NCBI GenBank assembly: GCA_947500505.1
Contig: CANMSL010000012.1
Coordinates: forward strand, 1-64,000
Source: an uncultured Aquimarina sp.
Lineage (GTDB): Bacteria > Bacteroidota > Bacteroidia > Flavobacteriales > Flavobacteriaceae
Length of the DNA stretch: 64,000 nt
Reading direction: 5' to 3'
The translations under genes and the position numbers were made by a program. This document shows, in pieces, positions 27,040 through 36,059 of this stretch; within the stretch, counting starts at the first letter, position 1, and every line of letters begins with the position of its first letter. The notes under the pieces were generated by a model, which made no database searches, was not told the DNA's origin, and saw only the letters and a list, made by a program, of their open reading frames with translations.

Positions 27040-27346
27040 GTGTGTTAATATTTACAGACAATCTGTGTAGTTAAATTAAGATGAATAATAGCTTATCCTA
27101 TCTTTTAATTAATGCAACATTTTATATCATAGGCTTATAAAAGCACTATTATTGACTCTGATAGTAGTTTCGTTTGTCTGTTTTCTTCTCATTCCAGAAG
27201 AACGATATTATGGCTATAATTGATAGCTATCGAATTTGTAGCGAACAAATTCAGGTTCTAATATAAGAAGTTTGTTTGTTTTTTAATAATACAATTAACA
27301 AATGATTAATTAAATTAGTGATCTATTAAATAATAATTCAAAATCC
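27040..27346. promoter_or_regulatory. Divergent promoter region with a perfect operator-like dyad
   Basis: The 307-base gap drives the GMC cluster leftwards and the isomerase-like gene rightwards. At 27232-27252 there is a perfect 8-base inverted repeat, GAATTTGT and ACAAATTC, with a 5-base spacer (AGCGA). This size and spacing suit a homodimeric regulator. No regulator gene lies next to it, and no clear TAnnTTTG box was found. Confidence 0.5.
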
Positions 27347-28237
27347 ATGTCAAAAGTAAATCGAAGAAAAGCCATTAGAAATTTGTCATTAGGTATTGGT
27401 GTAATTAGTTTTAGTGGGACAACCATGGCTCAATCGGTATCAAAAAATGTTTTGAATTCATTTCAGGATAATCTAAAAGGAAATATCAACCATTCCGTAT
27501 GCAGATGGTGCTATCAAAATATACCGTTAGAGGAATTTGCAGAGAAATCAAAAGATATCGGAATTAAGGCTATCGATCTATTAAAACCAGATGAATGGGA
27601 TGTTGTGATTAAGAAAGGGCTTCAATGTTCTTTAGCCACTGATACATTTGCCAGCATTACTGAAGGATTTAATAATCCAAAAAATCATTCTGAGTTGCAG
27701 AAAAAATATCAAAACCTTATCTCTCAAGCATCTCACTCGGGAATACAACAGGTGATTGTTTTTTCTGGTAATCGTAATGGTATTTCTGAAGAAGAAGGTT
27801 GGGAGAACTGCGCAAAGGGATTGGATCCTTTGGTAAAGCATGCCGAGGAGAATGATGTCACTTTAATTATGGAATTGCTTAATAGTAAAGTGGATCATAA
27901 AGATTATCAATGTGATCGTACTCCTTGGGGAGTTAGTCTCGTGGATAAAATTGGTTCTACCAGTTTTAAATTGCTGTACGATATCTATCATATGCAAATT
28001 ATGGAGGGAGATATCATTGCGACCATTAATAAGAATAAAGATTATATCGCACACTATCATACGGGAGGTGTTCCGGGAAGACACGAGATCAATCACACCC
28101 AGGAACTAAATTATCCTGCAATTATGAAAGCAATCGTAGCTAATGGGTTCACGGGATATGTAGCTCAGGAATTTATTCCGACTTATGAAGATTCACTGGA
28201 AGCACTGAAAGAAGGGATCGAGATTTGTGATGTGTAA
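27347..28237 (+). CDS. Hydroxypyruvate isomerase-like TIM barrel protein with Tat leader
   Basis: The 296-residue product starts with a twin-arginine leader (NRRKAIRNLSLGIGVISFSG, mature near residue 27). The barrel resembles hydroxypyruvate isomerase/xylose-isomerase-like enzymes: CRWCYQNIPLEEFAEKSKDI, LIMELLNSKVDH, LLYDIYHMQIMEGD, AHYHTGGVPGRHE and YVAQEFIPT give the Glu/Asp/His/Glu metal site. It is exported and divergent from the GMC cluster, so it probably belongs to the same pathway. Confidence 0.82.
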   Translation: MSKVNRRKAIRNLSLGIGVISFSGTTMAQSVSKNVLNSFQDNLKGNINHSVCRWCYQNIPLEEFAEKSKDIGIKAIDLLKPDEWDVVIKKGLQCSLATDTFASITEGFNNPKNHSELQKKYQNLISQASHSGIQQVIVFSGNRNGISEEEGWENCAKGLDPLVKHAEENDVTLIMELLNSKVDHKDYQCDRTPWGVSLVDKIGSTSFKLLYDIYHMQIMEGDIIATINKNKDYIAHYHTGGVPGRHEINHTQELNYPAIMKAIVANGFTGYVAQEFIPTYEDSLEALKEGIEICDV

Positions 28238-28245
28238 TCAATTAC

Positions 28246-28602
28246 TTAAGAAATCATCATTTTTAAATCCTGAATTACATTAATGTTATGTCTTATATAG
28301 GCATATAAAATAAATAATAGAATGATGGCTACCGTAAAACCTAATAGATTTCCATTTTTACTACTGGAAACTTTTTTTGATGTTTTTAAATAAACTGAAG
28401 ACAGTTTTTTGGTGTATTTGGAAACTAATGCAAAAGCAGGCGCAAATATCAGAATGACAATAAGCATGTCTATCAAGACCAATAGATAACCTTCTACATT
28501 CACATATTTTTTTACATAACTAATAATATACTGATTTATTAAAGCGGCACATAAAACTGCAATGATATAAATTGCAAATTTCGTAAGTTTTCTTTTGTTC
28601 AT
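28246..28602 (-). CDS. Small three-helix membrane protein, unknown
   Basis: The product is 118 residues with three hydrophobic segments (FAIYIIAVLCAALINQYII, LLVLIDMLIVILIFAPAFAL and LLGFTVAIILLFILYAYI) and a basic loop with KKLSSVYLKTSKKVSSSKNG. I do not recognise a family. It converges with the isomerase-like gene. Confidence 0.6.
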   Translation of the reverse strand: MNKRKLTKFAIYIIAVLCAALINQYIISYVKKYVNVEGYLLVLIDMLIVILIFAPAFALVSKYTKKLSSVYLKTSKKVSSSKNGNLLGFTVAIILLFILYAYIRHNINVIQDLKMMIS

Positions 28603-28695
28603 TGGGACTCATCTATTCTTTAAATATGTAAAAATAGAAAATGTTACGAAATTATATTAGTTTGTTGTTCATTTAGAATGAAATGTAAAAGAAAA

Positions 28696-28796
28696 GCGTC
28701 GATTCGAGAATAGTTTTTTGATCCAAAACCCTATTCTCGACCTGTACGCCTTTGGAGTATACACTTCTCCTTTAGTCGAAGCACTCGAATTGACGG
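28696..28796. repeat. Palindromic intergenic repeat, family 2 relative
   Basis: The left arm GCGTCGATTCGAGAATAG and inner CTATTCTCGA, with a right arm CACTCGAATTGACG, form a nested palindrome. Its outer arms match those of the repeat at 9430-9551. Confidence 0.75.
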
Positions 28797-28844
28797 ATTT
28801 TGATGAAAAAAATCTAAATGCAAAACGGGTTATATTGGTTAACT

Positions 28845-30386
28845 TTATAAAGGAATATTACCGTGTTTTCGTTTAGGGCGATCGATTGTTTTATTTTCTA
28901 ACATGCTAAATCCTTTGATCAGTTTTCTTCTGGTATTTTCCGGAAGAATCACTTCATCTATAAAACCTCGTTGTGCAGCTCGATACGGATTGGCAAATTT
29001 ATCAGCATATTCAGCTTCTTTTTCCGCTAGTTTGGCAGCAGGATCTTCTGCTGCTTTGATTTCTCTTCTAAAGATAATTTCACTAGCTCCTTTAGCACCC
29101 ATTACCGCAATTTCTGCGGTAGGCCATGCAAAGTTAAGATCAGCTCCAATGTGTTTAGAATTCATGACATCATAGGCACCACCATACGCTTTACGAGTAA
29201 TCACAGTTACTTTTGGAACCGTTGCTTCGCTTAAGGCATATAATAATTTAGCACCGTGAACAATAATACCGTTCCATTCCTGATCAGTGCCGGGTAAAAA
29301 TCCAGGAACATCTACCAATACTAATAATGGGATATTAAAACAATCACAAAAACGAGTAAAACGTGCTGCTTTTTTAGAACTGTTTACATCCAAAACACCA
29401 GCTAAAAACATGGGTTGATTCGCTACAATACCAATACTTCTTCCGCCAAGCCTTGCAAAACCTACAACGATATTCTCTGCATAATTTTTATGAACTTCAT
29501 AAAATGAATCTTCATCAATAATCCCACTGATTACCTCGTGCATGTCATAGGGTTTATTGGGATTATCCGGAATAATATTCGAAAGAATCTCTCTTTTTTC
29601 ATCCTTTAAGTGGTAAGAAATAGTTTTAGGAGTTTCCTGATTGTTTTGTGGTAGGTAACTCAGTAATTTCTTTACATCCTCCAGACATTCTATATCATTA
29701 GATGAAGTGATATGAGCAACTCCGGATTTTGTAGAATGTGTACTGGCGCCTCCTAATTCTTCAGAAGTTACCTCTTCATTAGTTACCGTTTTTACTACAT
29801 TAGGTCCGGTAACGAACATATAACTAGTATCTTCTACCATGATAGTAAAATCAGTCATAGCCGGAGAATAAACGGCTCCACCAGCGCAAGGTCCCATAAT
29901 TGCAGAAATCTGTGGAATTACACCAGATGCCTGTACGTTTCTATGAAAAATATCAGCATATCCACCTAAAGATCGCACTCCTTCCTGAATTCTTGCTCCA
30001 CCAGAATCGTTTAATCCAATAATAGGAGCACCAACATTGACAGCCAGATCCATTACTTTACAGATTTTTTCTGCGTGCGTTTCTGATAAAGCACCTCCGA
30101 AAACGGTAAAATCCTGTGCGAAAATATAGACGAGTCTACCACTAACGGTTCCGTAACCTGTTATCACTCCATCTCCGTAATAGATTTCTTTCTCCATTCC
30201 GAAGTCGGTTGTTCTATGGGTAACCAGAATACCAATTTCTTCAAAAGATCCTTCATCCAAAAAATAGTTTACACGTTCTCGTGCCGTTAATTTTTTCTTT
30301 TGATGTTGCTTTTCAATGCGCTGTTCACCACCACCTAAATGCGCTTGATCTATTTTTTCTTGTAGAGCTTTTATTTTTGGATTCAT
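28845..30386 (-). CDS. Acyl-CoA carboxylase, carboxyltransferase (beta) subunit
   Basis: The 513-residue subunit transfers CO2 from carboxybiotin to an acyl-CoA. It contains both crotonase-fold halves, with GARIQEGVRSLGGYADIFHR, GPCAGGAVYSPAMTDF, and C-terminal LVLVDVPGFLPGTDQEWNG and ITRKAYGGAYDVMNSKHIGA. The length and sequence fit propionyl-CoA carboxylase/methylmalonyl-CoA decarboxylase-type subunits. It is the last of three linked carboxylase genes, and propionyl-CoA is the likely substrate. Confidence 0.92.
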   Translation of the reverse strand: MNPKIKALQEKIDQAHLGGGEQRIEKQHQKKKLTARERVNYFLDEGSFEEIGILVTHRTTDFGMEKEIYYGDGVITGYGTVSGRLVYIFAQDFTVFGGALSETHAEKICKVMDLAVNVGAPIIGLNDSGGARIQEGVRSLGGYADIFHRNVQASGVIPQISAIMGPCAGGAVYSPAMTDFTIMVEDTSYMFVTGPNVVKTVTNEEVTSEELGGASTHSTKSGVAHITSSNDIECLEDVKKLLSYLPQNNQETPKTISYHLKDEKREILSNIIPDNPNKPYDMHEVISGIIDEDSFYEVHKNYAENIVVGFARLGGRSIGIVANQPMFLAGVLDVNSSKKAARFTRFCDCFNIPLLVLVDVPGFLPGTDQEWNGIIVHGAKLLYALSEATVPKVTVITRKAYGGAYDVMNSKHIGADLNFAWPTAEIAVMGAKGASEIIFRREIKAAEDPAAKLAEKEAEYADKFANPYRAAQRGFIDEVILPENTRRKLIKGFSMLENKTIDRPKRKHGNIPL

Positions 30387-30389
30387 ATG

Positions 30390-31832
30390 TTAGTGCGTTG
30401 GTAATCTTAATATTTTTTGATCTTCTTGATATTGTTTTAAAGCAACTAAAGCCGCTACTTTAGCTTCCGCTTCCATTTCTAATTTTAATACCTCGGGGGT
30501 GTAATGTTTTTTTACAAAATGCGTATCAAAATCACCCGATCTAAAAGCTTCATGCTGACATACAAATTTCCCGAACGGCAACGTTGTTTGTACACCTTCT
30601 ATTATATAATTATCGATTGCTTTGATCATCAATTGGATAGCTTCTTCACGAGTTTTTCCGTAGGTTATTAATTTAGATAACATGGGATCATAATAGATAG
30701 GAATATCCATTCCTTCTTCAAAACCATTATCTACTCGAATCCCTTCTCCAACAGGAATTCTGTATGTATCTAAGTGCCCAACACTTGGTAAAAAATCATT
30801 CAATGGATCTTCTGCGTATACTCGTAACTCTAATGCGTGTCCGTTAATCTCCAAGTCTTCTTGTTTTATTGGAAGTTCTTCTCCTCTGGCTACTTTAATC
30901 TGAAGCGCTACCAAGTCAGTTCCAGTAATCAATTCAGTTACTGGGTGTTCTACTTGTAGACGTGTATTCATCTCCAGGAAATAGAAATTATGATTTTCAT
31001 CTAATAAAAACTCTACGGTGCCTGCACCTACATAGTCACAAGCTTTTGCCACTTTAACGGCTGCTTCACCCATCTCAGTTCTTAATGCTGGAGTTAAAAC
31101 AGCAGAAGGAGCTTCTTCTACAACTTTCTGATGTCTTCTTTGGACGCTACATTCTCTTTCAAAAAGGTGAATCACATTACCGTGAGTATCTGCCATTACC
31201 TGAATCTCGATATGTCTGGGAGAAGCTATATATTTTTCTATAAAAACGGATCCATCTCCAAAAGCGGAAATAGCTTCACTAATAGCGCGCTGCATCTGCG
31301 ATTCCAGATCACTTTCTTTTTCTACAATACGCATCCCTTTTCCACCACCTCCGGCAGATGCTTTAATCAGAATAGGGAAACCAATTTCCTTAGCTATTGT
31401 TTTGGCTTTGTCAACATCAGTGATAGCCTTATCTACACCAGGAACCATAGGAATATCATAAGCTTTCACAGCATCTTTTGCTGCTAATTTGCTCCCCATG
31501 ATTTTAATTGCCTTGGATTTAGGACCAATGAATATGAGGTTGTTCTTTTCTACTTCCTCTGCAAAGTCTGCGTTTTCACTTAAGAAACCATAACCAGGAT
31601 GTATGGCATCTACGTCTAATTCTTTGGCTACTTTAATAATTTTGGAACCTTGTAAATAAGATTCACTTGATGGTGCTTCACCTACACAGACAGCTTCATC
31701 AGCAAACTTTACATGTGGAGCATTTCTGTCTATGGTAGAATAAATGGCAACAGTTTTGATCCCCATTTTACGAGCTGTTTGCATAACTCTAATGGCAATT
31801 TCACCTCTATTGGCAACTAATATTTTTTTCAT
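30390..31832 (-). CDS. Biotin carboxylase subunit of acyl-CoA carboxylase
   Basis: This 480-residue ATP-grasp enzyme carboxylates biotin. It starts with KILVANRGEIAIRVMQTARK, has the ATP loop ASAGGGGKGMRIV, and shows FIEKYIASPRHIEIQVMAD and LEMNTRLQVEHPVTE. The biotinyl domain is carried by a separate small protein encoded 50 bases upstream. The gap to the beta subunit gene is 3 bases. Confidence 0.94.
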   Translation of the reverse strand: MKKILVANRGEIAIRVMQTARKMGIKTVAIYSTIDRNAPHVKFADEAVCVGEAPSSESYLQGSKIIKVAKELDVDAIHPGYGFLSENADFAEEVEKNNLIFIGPKSKAIKIMGSKLAAKDAVKAYDIPMVPGVDKAITDVDKAKTIAKEIGFPILIKASAGGGGKGMRIVEKESDLESQMQRAISEAISAFGDGSVFIEKYIASPRHIEIQVMADTHGNVIHLFERECSVQRRHQKVVEEAPSAVLTPALRTEMGEAAVKVAKACDYVGAGTVEFLLDENHNFYFLEMNTRLQVEHPVTELITGTDLVALQIKVARGEELPIKQEDLEINGHALELRVYAEDPLNDFLPSVGHLDTYRIPVGEGIRVDNGFEEGMDIPIYYDPMLSKLITYGKTREEAIQLMIKAIDNYIIEGVQTTLPFGKFVCQHEAFRSGDFDTHFVKKHYTPEVLKLEMEAEAKVAALVALKQYQEDQKILRLPTH

Positions 31833-31882
31833 AGTGTACTAGAACTTATGATATATCTTTTGATTTTATCTGGGGTAAGATT

Positions 31883-32368
31883 TTATTCGAATTCGATTAG
31901 TAATTTCCCTTTATCTACGGCATCTCCTTTAGCTACATTAATAGATTTAATGATTCCCTCTCTTGGAGAAGTAATGATGTTTTCCATTTTCATAGCTTCT
32001 AGGACTAATAAGTAATCATCTTCTTTTACTGTTTGACCTACTGCTACCTGAATATCTATAATGAGTCCAGGCATTGGAGATTTAATAGAATTTACTTGTT
32101 TAGAAGCACCAATAGAAAAACCCATCTCCGAAATCATCATATCCAACGGGTTCGATATAGCTACTTCATAAGTATTAGAATTTACTTTTACCGTGTATTT
32201 CTTATTGTTGAAATCAGATTTTAAAATCTCCGAACGATAAGTTTGACTCTCATTAATGATATGGAATTTCGAATCAGGAGTTTTAATAATATCGGTTGTA
32301 GAAATATCATCCTCGGATAGTATAACTTCAAAATCTTTATTAACTTTTACTTTATAGTTTGCGTTCAT
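31883..32368 (-). CDS. Biotin carboxyl carrier protein of acyl-CoA carboxylase
   Basis: The 161-residue protein has a C-terminal biotinyl domain with the EAMKM motif (Lys127 biotinylated) and the preceding SPMPGLIIDIQVAVGQ strand. The first 80 residues form a linker domain of the type found in propionyl-CoA carboxylase alpha chains. It is the first gene of the carboxylase operon. Confidence 0.92.
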   Translation of the reverse strand: MNANYKVKVNKDFEVILSEDDISTTDIIKTPDSKFHIINESQTYRSEILKSDFNNKKYTVKVNSNTYEVAISNPLDMMISEMGFSIGASKQVNSIKSPMPGLIIDIQVAVGQTVKEDDYLLVLEAMKMENIITSPREGIIKSINVAKGDAVDKGKLLIEFE

Positions 32369-32738
32369 AAACAGATCCTTCTATTGATGGATAAATATAA
32401 GTATTAATATTTATCACAGGTATTTCTTGTGAAATTTTTAAAAGTTGTTTGATAAATGAGGTGTTTTCTAAGAAAATAGAAAAATGGAATCTATAATTAT
32501 GAGTTTGATTGTTTTTCTCTTTTAGATGTACCTATATGATTAGTTTAGTTACATAATCCCCAAAAAAAAATCAATCTTGCAACCTTTTTGCAACCTTTTT
32601 GCAACCCCTTAAACCTTTATGATTCTTAAAATTATCTTAATTTTGTACCCGATTTGACAGGAGAGTGCGCATTAAGTGGTTTGTTTTCCGATCAAATTTT
32701 AACCCCAAAATCTACAAGAATTTTAAAAACCCCTTACT
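32369..32738. other. Divergent intergenic region between carboxylase operon and T9SS repeat-protein gene
   Basis: The right half holds the phased GCAACC boxes and -7 element described separately. The left half, upstream of the carboxylase operon, is AT-rich; I found no clear -7 box on the minus strand. Confidence 0.5.
32579..32645 (+). promoter_or_regulatory. Promoter with three helically phased GCAACC boxes (T9SS repeat-protein gene)
   Basis: GCAACC occurs at 32579, 32590 and 32601, exactly 11 bases apart with CTTTTT-type spacers. A -7 box TAATTTTG is at 32638-32645, starting 37 bases after the last GCAACC. The same boxes, spacing and -7 box precede the large BspA-like gene at 38161. The untranslated leader then contains CCGATTT, ACCCCAAAAT and CCCCTTACTATGAAA, also shared with the other gene. 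Confidence 0.75.
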
Positions 32739-35700
32739 ATGAAAAGACTTTTACTTATCGCAACAATTTGTTTTTTATGCGCAATACAATCACAAGCACA
32801 GACCAATAATCAGGTTAGTGGAGCAAGTATAATTCCCGAGGAGGATCTTAGTACTCATACTCCTGCACCCTATGATCGGAGTGAATCATATACTCCGGGT
32901 TCACAAATAAGCTCAGGAGATTGGAATCTTATTTCTGGTCCGGGAGCTGGTGGATACTTAACTTCTGGTTATGGAAATATATTGATAGGAGGTTTGGCAG
33001 GAGCAAGTCTAGATTTTAATGATTTTGACAATACCATTATAGGTGTGTTTGCTGCAGACCAAACAACAAATAGTTATGATAATGTCTATATAGGTAACTC
33101 TGTAGCCCGATATAACATAGGTAACGATAATGTAGTTATTGGGACAGAGGCAGGTAAAGATCTAACAGGAGGTTATGACAACACGATTATAGGTGAAGAG
33201 GCGGGTTGGAAACTTACAGAAGGTGATCGTAATGTATTTATAGGAGAAGATACAGGTAGAAATACCACTACCGGATCTGATAATGTATTTATAGGAAGAC
33301 GAGCAGGGTATAATAATATTGCAGCATCAGGGAATACGTTTGTCGGAGGGAAAGCTCCGAGTAATGTCGATACCGAATTAGCGCTTATTGATACTTCTTA
33401 TGATATACATTATCTTAATGCTTCTAGTGGAGAAACTAATACTACAGGGATTGGAAATACTTTTTTGGGTGCAGGATCAGGTCTTGATAATACCGCAGGA
33501 GGAGCCAATACTTTTTTAGGGTTTGCTGCTGGATCAAATAGCGTCAATGCTCATGGAAACACTTTTGTCGGTTATGGAGCAGGTTACGATAATAATAGAG
33601 TAGGAGGAACTAATGATGCAAACAGAAATACATATTTAGGAGCTACCGCAGGGGGAACAAATCGATTTGGTTCAGACAATGTTGGGATAGGTTGGCATGC
33701 AGATTTTGCGGAAGTCGGGTCATCGGGAAGTATAAGAAATGAACGTAATGTATTTATGGGAAGTTCGGTAAATCTGCAAGGAACAGAGAAGGTAGTAATA
33801 GGACATGAGGCGAAATCTACAGGAAGAAATACAGGAGCTATTGTGATTGGGGCATTTAGTAAAGTAAATCAGCGTTATTCAATAGCTTTAGGACATAATG
33901 TGAATATCACTACGCCTAATACTATGGCATTAGGCGGAAATACAACAACCAATAGAGTAAGCGTAGGTATTGGTACTGTAGCAGCGAATCAGAATGCATC
34001 TTTAGAATTAGGAGATACGGATAAGGGTTTTTTAATAAACAGACTTACCACCGCTCAGCGTATTACTATGGAAACCACTGCCGCAAGCGGCAATCCATTA
34101 ACTACTACAGATGCTGGCTTACTAGTATACGATACAGATTTATCGTCTATTTTTATATGGAATGGAGCGGGATGGATAAATTCTACTCAAGATATTGACA
34201 CAGATACCGACGACCAAACCATTGACGTTTTTCAATTAAATGATAATGCTCTTGAATTATCGTTACAAGATGATGCTGAAGAAACTAAAACTGTTGATCT
34301 ATCAGGATATTTAGATAATACGGATGCCCAGGAGATATCCTTAGCAACGAATACCCTAAGTATTTCTGGTAATGTATCTACCGTTGATCTTTCCGGCTAT
34401 TTGGATAATACAGATGAGCAGGATTTAACACTAACCGATAATACCTTGGGTTTAACAAATGATGCTACTTCAGTAGATTTATCGGGATTTTTAGATAATA
34501 CAGATGCACAAGAACTGTCATTAGCAACGAATACGCTAAGTATTTCTGGTAATACCTCTACGGTTGATCTTTCGGGTTATTTAGATAATACGGATGCTCA
34601 GGGAATATCGTTAGCAACCAATACATTGAGTATTTCTGGTAATACCTCTACGGTTGATCTTTCTGGCTATTTGGATAATACCGATGCTCAGGATTTGAAT
34701 TTATCCAATAATACATTGAGTTTAAGCAATGATGCGACTTCTGTAGATTTATCTGGATTTTTGGATAATACGGATAGTCAGCAATTAAGTTTAAATAATA
34801 CAGATCTAATAATTTCTGGAGGAAATTCAGTGGATTTATCTGCGCTACAAGATGGAACAGGAACTGATAACCAAACGTTAAATTTAAATAATGCTACCTT
34901 AAGTATTAGTAATGGTAATACAGTAGATCTTTCTGGTTATTTGGATAATACCGATAATCAGGATTTGACCTTATCCAATAATACCTTAAGTTTAAGCAAT
35001 GATGCGACTTCTGTAGATTTATCAGCATTTTTAGATAATACGGATAGTCAGCAATTAAGTTTAAATGATACAGATTTAATAATTTCTGGAGGAAATTCAG
35101 TGGATTTATCTGCGCTACAAGATGGAACAGGAACTGATAGCCAAACGTTAAATTTAAATAATGCTACCTTAAGTATTAGTAATGGTAACACAGTAGATCT
35201 TTCTTCATTACAAGATGGAATGGGAACTGACAGCCAGACATTAAATTTGAATGATGCTACTTTGAGTATTAGTAATGGAAATACAGTTGATCTTTCTTCC
35301 TTGCAAGATGGAACGGGAACCGATAGCCAAACTTTAGATTTAAATGATAATACCTTGAGTATCAGTAATGGTAATACAGTTGATTTTTCTGCATTTGTTA
35401 ATACGGATGGGCAAGATTTAACTTCTGCTAGTTTAAGCGGTACAGATCTAACTATCGAAATTCAAAATGGAGCTTCAGTAACTGTAGACTTATCTCCATT
35501 ACTAACAGATTTGGAAACTAGGTTAAGTAATTTAGAACAAACTTTAGGAATTAATAATGTGGAAGGAAGAGCAAATCAAAAAGCAATATTGTACCAAAAT
35601 ATCCCTAATCCTTTTGATGCTACTTCTTCCATTAAATATTACATACCAACGAATGTAAGCAGAGCTTCTATAGTGTTCAGTACTACTAGTGGGCAAGTTA

Positions 35701-35837
35701 TTTCTACAATTGAAATTGAAGAAGTAGGAGAAGGAGAATTGCATATCAATAGCGATGGACTGGCTTCAGGGACATATTTTTATACGTTATTCACTGATAA
35801 CAAAAAAGTTGATACTCGAAGAATGGTCATTAATTAA
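32739..35837 (+). CDS. T9SS-secreted repeat protein with YadA-like head and 30-residue repeats
   Basis: This 1032-residue protein has a signal peptide (MKRLLLIATICFLCAIQSQAQ). Residues 60-420 are short repeats of the type DNVFIGRRAGYNN, similar to beta-roll heads of YadA-like adhesins and phage fibres. A bridging segment, GLLVYDTDLSSIFIWNGAGW, is common in Bacteroidetes surface proteins. About 12 repeats of near 30 residues follow (VDLSGYLDNTDAQ then LSLATNTLSISGN). The C-terminal 80 residues are a T9SS type A sorting domain (YQNIPNPFDATSSIKYYIP to RMVIN). It is likely exported across the outer membrane by T9SS and attached or released as an adhesin or fibre. Target is unknown. Confidence 0.88.
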   Translation: MKRLLLIATICFLCAIQSQAQTNNQVSGASIIPEEDLSTHTPAPYDRSESYTPGSQISSGDWNLISGPGAGGYLTSGYGNILIGGLAGASLDFNDFDNTIIGVFAADQTTNSYDNVYIGNSVARYNIGNDNVVIGTEAGKDLTGGYDNTIIGEEAGWKLTEGDRNVFIGEDTGRNTTTGSDNVFIGRRAGYNNIAASGNTFVGGKAPSNVDTELALIDTSYDIHYLNASSGETNTTGIGNTFLGAGSGLDNTAGGANTFLGFAAGSNSVNAHGNTFVGYGAGYDNNRVGGTNDANRNTYLGATAGGTNRFGSDNVGIGWHADFAEVGSSGSIRNERNVFMGSSVNLQGTEKVVIGHEAKSTGRNTGAIVIGAFSKVNQRYSIALGHNVNITTPNTMALGGNTTTNRVSVGIGTVAANQNASLELGDTDKGFLINRLTTAQRITMETTAASGNPLTTTDAGLLVYDTDLSSIFIWNGAGWINSTQDIDTDTDDQTIDVFQLNDNALELSLQDDAEETKTVDLSGYLDNTDAQEISLATNTLSISGNVSTVDLSGYLDNTDEQDLTLTDNTLGLTNDATSVDLSGFLDNTDAQELSLATNTLSISGNTSTVDLSGYLDNTDAQGISLATNTLSISGNTSTVDLSGYLDNTDAQDLNLSNNTLSLSNDATSVDLSGFLDNTDSQQLSLNNTDLIISGGNSVDLSALQDGTGTDNQTLNLNNATLSISNGNTVDLSGYLDNTDNQDLTLSNNTLSLSNDATSVDLSAFLDNTDSQQLSLNDTDLIISGGNSVDLSALQDGTGTDSQTLNLNNATLSISNGNTVDLSSLQDGMGTDSQTLNLNDATLSISNGNTVDLSSLQDGTGTDSQTLDLNDNTLSISNGNTVDFSAFVNTDGQDLTSASLSGTDLTIEIQNGASVTVDLSPLLTDLETRLSNLEQTLGINNVEGRANQKAILYQNIPNPFDATSSIKYYIPTNVSRASIVFSTTSGQVISTIEIEEVGEGELHINSDGLASGTYFYTLFTDNKKVDTRRMVIN
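34292..35395 (+). repeat. Roughly 90-base tandem repeats in the T9SS repeat protein
   Basis: About a dozen direct repeats of close to 30 codons encode VDLSGYLDNTDAQ...NTLSISGNTST and the variant VDLSALQDGTGTDSQTLNLN. Units are similar but diverged, with some nearly identical neighbours such as the DNTDSQQLSLN pairs. Such arrays are prone to length change by slippage. Confidence 0.85.
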
Positions 35838-35860
35838 GAACAGATATTTATGACACCTTG

Positions 35861-35894
35861 ATCCCGATACAACATATGTATCGGGATTTTTTTT
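35861..35894 (+). terminator. Rho-independent terminator after the T9SS repeat protein gene
   Basis: A perfect 10-base stem ATCCCGATAC / GTATCGGGAT with a 7-base loop is followed by seven T (35888-35894). It isolates the upstream gene from the regulator gene downstream. Confidence 0.85.
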
Positions 35895-35947
35895 AAAAGA
35901 ATTGAGCAATTTTATATCATTTATGGGCGGGAAATGTTTCATATAAA

Positions 35948-36011
35948 GGGGTTGCAAAAGGGTGTCAAAAAGGTTTTATTGTGGTAGCAAATAAATTATC
36001 TTGTATTTTTG
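35948..36011 (+). promoter_or_regulatory. Promoter of the TPR/LuxR regulator with inverted, degenerate boxes
   Basis: GGTTGC, GGTGTC and GGTTTT begin at 35950, 35961 and 35972, again 11 bases apart. They are the reverse complement type of the GCAACC boxes, with GGGGTTGCAAAAGGGT closely matching the opposite strand of the other two promoters. A TTG (35980-35982) and a -7 box TATTTTTG (36004-36011) follow, 21 bases apart. This could give autoregulation. Confidence 0.6.
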
Positions 36012-36059
36012 ATATCTAATAAACCTTTTGTCATACACTTTTAAAACCTAATCCTCCTT

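Noticed and set aside
32400..32440. CRP-like site TCACA/TGTGA upstream of the carboxylase operon
   Set aside because: The half-sites are in the reverse arrangement (TCACA-N9-TGTGA type) and too short to support a call.
34292..35395. CRISPR-like array
   Set aside because: The periodicity is about 90 bases, in frame, coding for protein repeats, and without unique spacers.
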